NCBI GenBank assembly: GCA_964602515.1
Contig: CAZRRJ010000002.1
Location: forward strand, 186,001 to 250,000
Length of the DNA: 64,000 nt
Direction of reading: 5' to 3'
DNA from: Carboxylicivirga sp964602515
GTDB lineage: Bacteria > Bacteroidota > Bacteroidia > Bacteroidales > Marinilabiliaceae
Every line of letters begins with the position of its first letter. The stretch's first letter is position 1. The notes beneath the pieces were generated by a model that saw only the letters and a program-made list of their open reading frames with translations, ran no database searches and had not been told where the DNA came from. Below, one piece after another: positions 8,734 to 16,476 of the stretch. The position numbers were made by a program, and so were the translations under genes.

Positions 8734-9341
8734 TTAGTATTTTGTCACTGTAAATGCCTTTGCATTTTTGCTTAATGGTATCAGGTCGCCCATAAATATA
8801 AATGGCCTATTGTTTGTTTGTATAACCGGCACCATATTACCAATGATATAGCCACCATAAATTTCAACTTTAATACTGGGTATTGTTTCATTGTTTGATT
8901 CTGTTGTTTTTAGCAGGCTGGCTTTATATTTTCAGAAAAATAGACGGGTCCTTCATGTGTGTTTGGCTTGAGATAATTATTATGATAATCAATAGATTGT
9001 ATTTTCAAAGGTATTCTGTGTAGTATTGCTCGTATCGTTGTAAACACAACCATCACAGTGATCCCAATGGAGATCACCTCATTAATATCATTCAAGGCGT
9101 ATCCCGTATTCCTCAATGCGCTTTCAAGGATAGCATTTCCGTTAAATGTGGAATATGAGAAAAAGCTCTCATGTTGTTTATTTCCAGTATAGGTATCAAT
9201 TAGTGAGCAATGCATTTTTAGGTTACAATAGTTGTCTTTATCATTAGAGTAGTGTTTCTGCAACATTATTTTGGAGATTATATTAAAGAGAGCTCCTTCA
9301 CCTGCCATAAAGATTTTTGTATCTATTGTAAAAAGCTTCAT
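8734..9341 (-). pseudogene. Decayed metallo-beta-lactamase-fold hydrolase
   Basis: Reading the minus strand in three pieces gives a recognisable MBL-fold hydrolase. It starts MKLFTIDT with the usual 'GALFNIISKIMLQKHY' lead-in. The segment that should read LIDTG...LIDTGIGNKQ is shortened to LIDTYTGNKQ, as if deleted between the two LIDT repeats. The metal-binding motif appears only in another frame as LHWDHCDG, directly after 'NDINEVI', showing a frameshift with loss of a few bases near 9070. The frame then returns (KPNTHEG...ENIKPAC), shifts again, and continues as IKVEIYGG and FIFMGDLIPLS before a stop at 8734-8736. The C-terminal part expected after the GDLIP motif is missing. At least two frameshifts and two deletions make it non-functional. 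Alternative: sequencing errors, but the deletions argue against that. Confidence 0.7.
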
Positions 9342-9455
9342 TATACCGTATTTTTTTTCTTATTTCACAGAAGAAATGCAAAAGTAGGATATAAAAATGA
9401 AGGATCTTTTACGCTTGTTTAAATTGATCCGTTGTAGAGTATAAATAGTTAAGGT

Positions 9456-10817
9456 ATGAAAGTTCATTTTATAGCAATTGGAGGTAGTGCCATGCACAAT
9501 CTGGCAATAGCTTTACATTTAAAAGGTTATAAAGTAACAGGTTCTGATGATGAAATTTTTGAACCATCACGATCCCGTTTAGCTGAGCATGGTTTGTTGC
9601 CGGAAAGAGAGGGGTGGAATACGGATAGTATTTCGCGGGAGTTAGATGCCATAATTCTTGGGATGCATGCCCGAAAGGATAATCCGGAGCTGCTTAAGGC
9701 ACAAGAAATAGGGCTAAAGATTTATTCTTATCCCGAGTATTTATACGAGCAGACTAAGGATAAAAAAAGGGTTGTAATTGGAGGTAGCCATGGTAAAACA
9801 ACAACTACAGCCATGGTTATGCACGTTCTGAAACTGCTCAACATGGATTTTGATTATATGGTTGGGGCACAATTGGATGGCTTTGATACTATGGTTAGGT
9901 TAACTAAAGCTGCTCCAATAGCTGTTTTTGAGGGAGATGAGTATTTGTCCTCTCCAATTGATTTAACGCCAAAATTTCATTGGTATAAGCCACATATAGC
10001 AATACTAACAGGTATTGCATGGGATCATATGAATGTATTTCCTACCTGGGAGAATTACATCAGTCAGTTTACACTATTTACTGACAGTATTGAAAAAGAA
10101 GGTTGTCTGATTTATTTTGATGAGGATGAGGAGCTGAAAAAAATAGGAATAGGGCAGAAGAAGCGTATTTCAACACTTGCATATAATACTTTACCATTTA
10201 CTAATAATAAAGGACAAAGTACGATTCATTGGAATGGAGAAGCCTATCCCATGGGAGTATTTGGTAAGCATAATTTACAGAATATGAATGGTGCCCGATT
10301 GGTGTGTCAGCAACTTGGAATTGATGATGTTACTTTTTTTAAAGCGATGCAAAGCTTTAATGGTGCAGCCAAGCGTTTAGAGCTCTTGGAAAAAAATGCA
10401 GAAACGAACATATATCTTGATTTTGCTCATTCGCCAAGTAAGTTGAAAGCCACTACAAGTGCTATGAAGCAACAGTTTGAGAACCGTTATTTAATTGCAG
10501 TAATGGAGTTACATACATTTAGCAGCCTTAATAAAGAATTTCTAACACAGTATAAAAATACAATGAATGAGGCTGATGAAGCTATTGTTTTTTTTAATCC
10601 AGATGTATTGAAGCATAAGAAACTACCACCGGTTTCTGAAAACGAAGTTTTTACCGCATTTGGCAGGCAAGATCTTAAAGTAATGACAAAATCAACGGCC
10701 TTACTGAATTATTTAAAGGCTCAGGATTACAAGGGGAAAAATCTTCTTATTATGACGTCGGGTAACTTTTCCGGGCTTGATCTTAAAGCTTTAGCTAATG
10801 AATTAATTAAAAAATAA
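9456..10817 (+). CDS. mpl: Mpl-type murein peptide ligase
   Basis: This 453-residue Mur ligase has the MurC-like N-terminal nucleotide site (HFIAIGGSAMHNLA, residues 4-17), the ATP loop GGSHGKTTTT at 109-118, and the central 'FEGDEY' (about 155-160) and 'HMNVFPT' stretches of the Mpl branch. Mpl joins UDP-N-acetylmuramate to the tripeptide L-Ala-gamma-D-Glu-meso-Dap released by cell wall turnover, so wall peptides can be reused in the cytoplasm. Length and the 'GGSAMHNLA' start (MurC has GGIGMSG) favour Mpl over MurC. It is a single-gene unit, convergent with the SpoIIE gene, and shares its hairpin terminator. Confidence 0.9.
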   Translation: MKVHFIAIGGSAMHNLAIALHLKGYKVTGSDDEIFEPSRSRLAEHGLLPEREGWNTDSISRELDAIILGMHARKDNPELLKAQEIGLKIYSYPEYLYEQTKDKKRVVIGGSHGKTTTTAMVMHVLKLLNMDFDYMVGAQLDGFDTMVRLTKAAPIAVFEGDEYLSSPIDLTPKFHWYKPHIAILTGIAWDHMNVFPTWENYISQFTLFTDSIEKEGCLIYFDEDEELKKIGIGQKKRISTLAYNTLPFTNNKGQSTIHWNGEAYPMGVFGKHNLQNMNGARLVCQQLGIDDVTFFKAMQSFNGAAKRLELLEKNAETNIYLDFAHSPSKLKATTSAMKQQFENRYLIAVMELHTFSSLNKEFLTQYKNTMNEADEAIVFFNPDVLKHKKLPPVSENEVFTAFGRQDLKVMTKSTALLNYLKAQDYKGKNLLIMTSGNFSGLDLKALANELIKK

Positions 10818-10824
10818 CACATTT

Positions 10825-10860
10825 GAGTTGTAGCTTTATATTTTACCTGAGCTACAACTC
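10825..10860. terminator. Convergent terminator overlapping a stop codon
   Basis: GAGTTGTAGCT (10825-10835) and AGCTACAACTC (10850-10860) are perfect 11-base arms. The right arm contains the last two codons and the stop of the minus-strand SpoIIE gene. It serves both mpl and the end of the long chemosensory operon. Confidence 0.7.
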
Positions 10861-13455
10861 AATACCAATTAATAGTACGTCATCAACTTGTTTATGTTCA
10901 CCCATCCAATTATAAAAATCGCTTGAGAAATGACGTTCAAAATGCGCCATTGTTTGGTTTGGAGTAAGCTCTATGGCTTCCCTAATGCGTTTTGATTGGT
11001 ATTTTCGACCTTTGGGGCCACCAACCTGATCGGGTAAGCCATCGGAGAATATAAAAAACTGATCGCCTTTTTTATACTGGATGATATGGTTTTCGAACTC
11101 TTTCTCAACTTTACGAGCAAGTGGCTTTCCTCCAATTCCTTTTCGTGATCCTTTATATATACTTAATTCTCCACCAGAGATATAGTATAATGGATTGTGC
11201 GCTCCTGCAAATTGTAATTCATTTGAGTCTAGATCAATTTTCACCAGTGCTAAATCCATTCCGTCACGACCATTAGAACCCTCCTGGTCCTGACGAAGGG
11301 TCTTTCTGACATCCAGATGCAAGCCATCCAGTAATTCAGCAGCAGTTAAGCTATGTGAGGCATTAACGATGTTATTCATCAGGAAATAACCAATAAAAGA
11401 TAATAGTGCCCCGGGAACACCATGGCCGGTACAATCAACAGCAGCAATGTAAAAGTGATTATCTTTTTTGAACATCCAGGGGAAGTCACCACTCACCACA
11501 TCTTTTGGCCGATAAAATATAAAAGAACGGGGGAAGAACTGCTGTAGAATGCCTGTGTCGGGCAATATGGCTGTTTGTATGCGTTGAGCATAATTAATAC
11601 TGTCCGAAATCTTCTTGTTCTTTTCTTTTATTTCCTGTTCAATCTTTTTGAACTCAGTCATATCGTGTGCCACGAACAATACTGATTCAAGATCCTTATC
11701 TTCATTAAGTTCAGGAATAGCTTTAATCTCCATTATTAAAGTTGTTTCCCCGGCTTCGATCTCAATCTCTGATATAATCTGCTTTTCTTCAGAGCGTATT
11801 TGCTTTAGTGAATCAAGCATATAGTTTTTAAATCGTTCATCTATAGCTAGTTCTGTTACGCGCTTTTTAACTAAATCGGTAGCCTGAATACCTACAAAAT
11901 CGGCAACCTGAGGATTGACATATACTAATTTGCCACCCGTGTTAATACGGATAATCATATCGGGTGAGTTTTCTGAAAGGGATTGCATACGACTCTTCAT
12001 ACGCTCTTCCTTTTCGGCTCTTTTACGCTCAGTAATATCCTGTGTATTAAATATGATGCCTTTTATCGCAGGATCGTGGAGGAGATTTTTTCCTGTTGTT
12101 TCCAGAAATAGTTTTTCACCACTTTTCTTCAAATAAGTATATTGGGCTGTTTGTTCCCCTCCAGGAGTAACCAAAAGGTACTGAAATAAATTATTGATAG
12201 TTTTGTACCCTCGTGGTGTCATGAGCTCAGGGTCCATACCACTTACTTTATCTTCTGGAGAATAGCCCAATATTTGCTTAACAGATGGACTTTCAAATAC
12301 GAGTTGCTGATTCTTATCATATATTGAGATAAATTCAGAAGCATTGGTTAATAAAGCTTCTAGTCGCTTTTGTGCATGTTCTACTTCTTGTATATGACCT
12401 TCCAGTAATTTATTTGATTTTTCCAGCTCCTCTTGTGCCTCAAGCATTTCTGCAGCATTAAGCTGTAGTTGCTTTTCATTTTCTTTTAACGTCAGCGTCA
12501 TGTTTTGCGACTCTTTTAGCAACAATTCTGTACGCTCGTTAATTTTCAGATTATAAAAAGTCCGGCCAATAACACTGCTTAGTTCTTCAGCCAATTGAAG
12601 TACATGTTTTGGTAAGCAGGCTTGTAAATATCCTATTTCAAATACACCCTGTAATTCATCTTCTTGCAAAAGTGGCACTATTACAAGGCTTTTAGGTTTT
12701 TTATCGCCTAAGATACCCGAAGTAATATGAAAATAGTCATTCGGAATCTCCGTTCGGTAAATCATTTGTTTTTCATAAGCCACGTCGCCGATTAAACCTT
12801 TGCCAATTGGTACCACTTGCCTCTCAAAGCGTTTTCGGTTATGAGCATAGGTTGCAATATTAACCAGTTTTTCGCCTTCAAGTAAGTAAAGAGACCCCTG
12901 TACACCACCTGAGTATTCGATAATACCGCGGATAACATTATCTGCAAGTTTGGTGATCTTATTATGGGTTCGTAATATGTCAGATATTTTTTCTTTCCCT
13001 TTGGATATCCAATTATGTACTTCTTCCTTGGATTTAGTTGTTTTAAGGTTTACACCAAGGTTATACAGTGCTTCTGAAAGATCGCCTTCAACGAGTTTAA
13101 TATCATCTAATTCTCCTCGACCAATTTTATCAGCTAACTCAACATTTTGGTTGAGCTGGTTTTTAAGTTGCAGTATTTTGTTGGTAAGCTTATTTTTCTG
13201 CTCAAAATTATAATTGATAACAACAAGAATTCCAACTGGTATGGATAAGATGAGCAGATCAATTCCCCAAACTAAAATTGACCGGTGTATGCCAACAATA
13301 TTTTTTACAGAGAAGGGCAAATCATTGAATGACATAAACCCTGACCACACAAGAAATAACATAAAAAGTAATCCAAGTGACAATAAATACCAGTCGCGCT
13401 CATTAAAAGCCGATCGTGATAATAATTGCTTTATTTTTTTAAATAATCTTGCCAT
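10852..13455 (-). CDS. Membrane GAF-PAS-PAS-SpoIIE serine phosphatase
   Basis: This 867-residue protein has two membrane helices (about 22-42 and 62-83), a coiled coil, a GAF domain (about 155-305), a second coiled coil, two PAS domains (about 366-480 and 490-605) and a C-terminal SpoIIE/PP2C phosphatase domain. The metal-binding acidic motifs are present: SGDF near 656, DCTGHG near 671, SDGLPDQ and the final DDVLL. Such phosphatases remove phosphate from Ser/Thr of STAS-domain partner-switching proteins. The GAF domain is similar in style to those of the two other GAF proteins in this locus (VPIGKGLIGDVAYEK here). It is the last gene of the long chemosensory run, 23 bases after the GAF membrane protein, so its input and that of the array may be linked. 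The natural substrate may be the STAS protein at 25727-26038; this is inference. Confidence 0.88.
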   Translation of the reverse strand: MARLFKKIKQLLSRSAFNERDWYLLSLGLLFMLFLVWSGFMSFNDLPFSVKNIVGIHRSILVWGIDLLILSIPVGILVVINYNFEQKNKLTNKILQLKNQLNQNVELADKIGRGELDDIKLVEGDLSEALYNLGVNLKTTKSKEEVHNWISKGKEKISDILRTHNKITKLADNVIRGIIEYSGGVQGSLYLLEGEKLVNIATYAHNRKRFERQVVPIGKGLIGDVAYEKQMIYRTEIPNDYFHITSGILGDKKPKSLVIVPLLQEDELQGVFEIGYLQACLPKHVLQLAEELSSVIGRTFYNLKINERTELLLKESQNMTLTLKENEKQLQLNAAEMLEAQEELEKSNKLLEGHIQEVEHAQKRLEALLTNASEFISIYDKNQQLVFESPSVKQILGYSPEDKVSGMDPELMTPRGYKTINNLFQYLLVTPGGEQTAQYTYLKKSGEKLFLETTGKNLLHDPAIKGIIFNTQDITERKRAEKEERMKSRMQSLSENSPDMIIRINTGGKLVYVNPQVADFVGIQATDLVKKRVTELAIDERFKNYMLDSLKQIRSEEKQIISEIEIEAGETTLIMEIKAIPELNEDKDLESVLFVAHDMTEFKKIEQEIKEKNKKISDSINYAQRIQTAILPDTGILQQFFPRSFIFYRPKDVVSGDFPWMFKKDNHFYIAAVDCTGHGVPGALLSFIGYFLMNNIVNASHSLTAAELLDGLHLDVRKTLRQDQEGSNGRDGMDLALVKIDLDSNELQFAGAHNPLYYISGGELSIYKGSRKGIGGKPLARKVEKEFENHIIQYKKGDQFFIFSDGLPDQVGGPKGRKYQSKRIREAIELTPNQTMAHFERHFSSDFYNWMGEHKQVDDVLLIGIEL

Positions 13456-13478
13456 ATCCTTCTCTTCACAGGTAATTA

Positions 13479-14207
13479 TTAGGCTTTAGCCGTAAGCTGA
13501 TTCCAAACAGGGATAATGTTTAATTGTTTAAACGCAGCTATTTCTATTACAATTCCCTTGCTGTCATCATTTAGTAGGGGAAGTATATAAATGTACTTTG
13601 GTTTTGCACTTCCGCTTCCGGAACTCATTTCAAAATAGTCTTCCGGAATATCTTCTATTTCAATTGCTGTATTGTCTGCAATTGCTTGTCCATGTAACCC
13701 GTCTCCATTGTTAATTGGCTCAATATGCCAATCATCATCCAGTCCCATTGTTTTAACCGGAGTAAATGTATTTTCAGAATTTGAGCAGTATGCAATACCG
13801 GCCATAAGTTCAAAGTTGTGCTTAATTACTGAAAATATATTTTTAGAGCTTTGTTCTAAATTTTCAGAAAGGTTTTGTTGAAGTTGTTGTAATAATGAAT
13901 CAGAATCAACCTGCATTTCAATGGTATTCTTATTACTTGTCTCATAAAAGGCAAGCTTTTTTTTCAGCTTATTAATTTCTATCTGGCGTTGTATACATTC
14001 CCGGTCATCATCGGTATGATTACTGCTATGTTTACATGCCTCAATAAAATTTAAGATATAATAAATGAGGAATAACACAACCATGAATGAAAGGGTCTCA
14101 AAAGCAATAAATGCAGTTGACATTTGATTGGGAGTAAATCCGTATTTAATCAAAGCAAACAGGAAGAATGCTGTCCCTAAAAGAAATATGGTTTTATTTT
14201 TCTTCAT
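13479..14207 (-). CDS. Membrane protein with coiled coil and GAF domain
   Basis: This 242-residue protein has two N-terminal membrane helices (about 7-24 and 34-54), a coiled coil (about 75-130) and a C-terminal GAF-like domain (about 130-235) with the segment GDGLHGQAIADN and 'IEDIPEDYFEMSSGSG'. That segment matches the VPNDYLNITSGLG stretch in the GAF domains of its two larger neighbours. It has no output domain, so it can only sense and pass on a signal by contact. It lies 4 bases after the CheB-domain gene and 23 bases before the SpoIIE gene, which suggests it adapts a signal between them. No known name. Confidence 0.7.
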   Translation of the reverse strand: MKKNKTIFLLGTAFFLFALIKYGFTPNQMSTAFIAFETLSFMVVLFLIYYILNFIEACKHSSNHTDDDRECIQRQIEINKLKKKLAFYETSNKNTIEMQVDSDSLLQQLQQNLSENLEQSSKNIFSVIKHNFELMAGIAYCSNSENTFTPVKTMGLDDDWHIEPINNGDGLHGQAIADNTAIEIEDIPEDYFEMSSGSGSAKPKYIYILPLLNDDSKGIVIEIAAFKQLNIIPVWNQLTAKA

Positions 14208-14211
14208 TAAT

Positions 14212-14784
14212 TTAAATTGCTAGTTGGTTTAAATATTGTATGATACCTTCAGGAGATAATACTTTATCCGGTTCGATGAGTCTGGTTACACTTTTGGGCA
14301 TTGTATCCATTTCACATGTTTTGGGATCTTGTATAACGGTGATTCCCTTTTTATCAGCAATATCTTTCATGCCTTTAGCTCCATCCTTATTGGCTCCGGT
14401 TAATATTATACCAATTAGCTTATTGCGATATACATAGGCTGCTGATGATAGCGTGTGGTCAATGGATGGCCTGCTATGATTATGTGGTATTTCTGTTGAT
14501 AATGAAAAAGATCCGTCATATTCGATAAACATATGGTAGTTGGAAGGTGCAAGGTATACTTTTCCAGCTTCAATTTTTTCTTTATCATTGGGTTCGATCA
14601 CTTCAAGATTTGACTTTAATCGAATACTCTCTACTAAACCGGAACGTACGTGTTTTAACCGGTGTAAACAAATAATTACAGGTAAAGGAAAGTCTTCTCT
14701 AAGTTGTGATAATAACTTAGAAACAACAGAAAAACTACCTGCTGAACCTCCTATGACTACTGCTTTATAATTTGGTCTCACCAT
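14212..14784 (-). CDS. Stand-alone CheB methylesterase domain
   Basis: This 190-residue protein is a CheB catalytic domain with no receiver domain. The catalytic triad is in place: Ser14 in GGSAGS, His41 in CLHRLKH and Asp134 in GANKDGAKG. CheB hydrolyses methyl-glutamate (or deamidates glutamine) on chemoreceptors in the cytoplasm. Without a receiver it cannot be activated by CheA in the usual way, so it may be constitutive or steered by a partner. It overlaps nothing but is packed 6 bases after the degenerate CheR gene and 4 bases before the GAF protein. A complete receiver-CheB lies in the same locus, so the two probably act on different targets or stages. Confidence 0.88.
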   Translation of the reverse strand: MVRPNYKAVVIGGSAGSFSVVSKLLSQLREDFPLPVIICLHRLKHVRSGLVESIRLKSNLEVIEPNDKEKIEAGKVYLAPSNYHMFIEYDGSFSLSTEIPHNHSRPSIDHTLSSAAYVYRNKLIGIILTGANKDGAKGMKDIADKKGITVIQDPKTCEMDTMPKSVTRLIEPDKVLSPEGIIQYLNQLAI

Positions 14785-14790
14785 CCGTTA

Positions 14791-15612
14791 TTATTCCTTA
14801 ATAAACTGATACTTACAATATATTTTTTCTTTTTCTACCAAACATTCAAACCGATCATCGTAAGGGGCTGGTAGCACCTCTTTAATGCCCAGACAAATAA
14901 TACCCCCTGGTTGCAGTGCTTTATCAAAAGTTGCTTTAAGCTCATAATGATACTCTTTGGTGTAATAGAGCATGCTATTGCGGAAAAGTATTATATCAAT
15001 TTTATGATTGGGTGCCTGAAGCATATTAGCTCGATAAAACCTGACATTTTCAAACAATACCGGGTTAATATTGAAGCTTTGATCATGTTCATGGTAATAG
15101 TCTTCCAGTTTTTTACTTCCTTCAAATCGCTTATAATTATAGGTGTTAACATCCATTTTTCGAGTTAAAAGCTTACCGGTTTTTACATTTTCCAATGCTT
15201 GTTTCGAAGGATGATTAACGTGTATTTGAACTTTATCAAGATACTGGATTTCATTTAATAAAATAAGCAGGCTATACAGCTCTTCTCCGGATGATAAATC
15301 CGGCAACCAAAAGTGTAGTGTTTGAATTAAGCTTTTATTAGAGATTATCTTTTTCAATTGTCTCCAAAAGCTGGCATCACGAAATAACTCTGTGGTATTT
15401 ACTGAAAACAACTGACATAAATTATCACGAAACTGTGTGCTGTTAAGGCCATTAATTAACTGTTCGGACTTTTTTATCCCTTGTTTTTCAATAAGCTCAC
15501 TTAGTCGTCTTTTTAGAAACGAATGGGTCATCTGGTTAAACGGTAAGCGGAGCTTCTCTGTTAACTGATCTGCAATATCCCTGATTTCACTTATGTTAAA
15601 ACTGACTGCCAT
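14791..15612 (-). CDS. CheR-like protein with degraded SAM site
   Basis: This 273-residue protein aligns along its length with CheR methyltransferases: helical N-terminal domain (about 1-80), the VNTTELFRD segment (71-79), then a Rossmann-type domain. The SAM-binding motif, AGCSxGEEPYS in active CheR, is here LPDLSSGEELYS (103-114), losing the Gly-Cys pair. The next strand motif (ATDI in relatives) is VNHPSK, and FDVIFCRNVLIYF is changed to 'IDIILFRNSMLYY'. It may bind receptors without methylating them, or have changed substrate. It follows an intact CheR by 4 bases, so it could be a pseudo-enzyme partner of that protein. The reading frame is intact and the gene is tightly packed, so it is not a pseudogene. 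Confidence 0.75.
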   Translation of the reverse strand: MAVSFNISEIRDIADQLTEKLRLPFNQMTHSFLKRRLSELIEKQGIKKSEQLINGLNSTQFRDNLCQLFSVNTTELFRDASFWRQLKKIISNKSLIQTLHFWLPDLSSGEELYSLLILLNEIQYLDKVQIHVNHPSKQALENVKTGKLLTRKMDVNTYNYKRFEGSKKLEDYYHEHDQSFNINPVLFENVRFYRANMLQAPNHKIDIILFRNSMLYYTKEYHYELKATFDKALQPGGIICLGIKEVLPAPYDDRFECLVEKEKIYCKYQFIKE

Positions 15613-15616
15613 CCGA

Positions 15617-16456
15617 CTATAATTTTAAGTTAAATGTATTGGTTTTTAAATATATCGGACCGTTTTTTTTAAATTTTGTTTTAATAAATCCGGTTAAACT
15701 TTCATGATTTCCTAAAATTAATGCACCATTAGGAAACATCTGATTGTAGAACGTTTGATAAATTTTTGATTGTAAGCTTGTGTTGAAATAAATGAGTACA
15801 TTACGGCAAAATATAACATCAAATTTATTAAAAAATGGAGGTGCCTTTTGTACTAAATCATGTTGGCGTACATCTACTTTTTCTTTTAAAAAATCTTTTA
15901 CAATTAGTTTATCATGTATTTTATCAATAGCAAAGTATTTAGCAAAGTCTATTTTTGAAATTCCTTGTAAAGGACACTTATGAATAACCTTTTCAAAAGC
16001 ATATAGTTGGCCTTTGTTGAACTCATGACGATACGTTCCTTTTTTACATTGCTTTACCATCTTACTACTAATGTCAGTAGCATAAATCTTAGCCCTTTCA
16101 AGCAACCCCAGCTCTTTAAGAATAATCATATTTGAATATACTTCCATTCCTGAGCTACAGCCGGCATGCCAGATATTAATTGTTTTTTTGCTTTTTAATA
16201 AAGGAAAGAGTTTTTCATAGAATGTAACCCACAGCTCAGGATCACGAAATAATTCTGTTGTGTTAACAGTAATCTCTTCTACCATTTCCTCAACAAAGTG
16301 CTTGTTATTTTGCGTTTTATCAAGCAATTCCTCCATTGTTAAATCATTATCTGTAACAATCTTTTGTAACCTTCTTCTGATAGAATTATCAGAGTAATTA
16401 CTAAAATCATATGGTGTATTTTCTTTTAGCACCTGCAGATAATGTTTAAAATCCAT
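15617..16456 (-). CDS. CheR-type methyltransferase (second copy)
   Basis: This 279-residue CheR has the N-terminal helical domain with basic residues (SIRRRLQK, 25-32), the VNTTELFRD segment, the SAM-binding motif AGCSSGMEVYS (98-108, with Met-Glu-Val replacing the usual Glu-Glu-Pro), ATDIS, and FDVIFCRNVLIYF near 205-217. It should transfer methyl groups from SAM to receptor glutamates, but the changed motif and the absence of a beta-subdomain hint at a different target from the CheR at 21121-21978. It is flanked by the GAF/PAS sensor (20 bases upstream) and the degraded CheR-like gene (4 bases downstream). Confidence 0.85.
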   Translation of the reverse strand: MDFKHYLQVLKENTPYDFSNYSDNSIRRRLQKIVTDNDLTMEELLDKTQNNKHFVEEMVEEITVNTTELFRDPELWVTFYEKLFPLLKSKKTINIWHAGCSSGMEVYSNMIILKELGLLERAKIYATDISSKMVKQCKKGTYRHEFNKGQLYAFEKVIHKCPLQGISKIDFAKYFAIDKIHDKLIVKDFLKEKVDVRQHDLVQKAPPFFNKFDVIFCRNVLIYFNTSLQSKIYQTFYNQMFPNGALILGNHESLTGFIKTKFKKNGPIYLKTNTFNLKL

Positions 16457-16476
16457 TTGATGTTTTATTTAATGGT

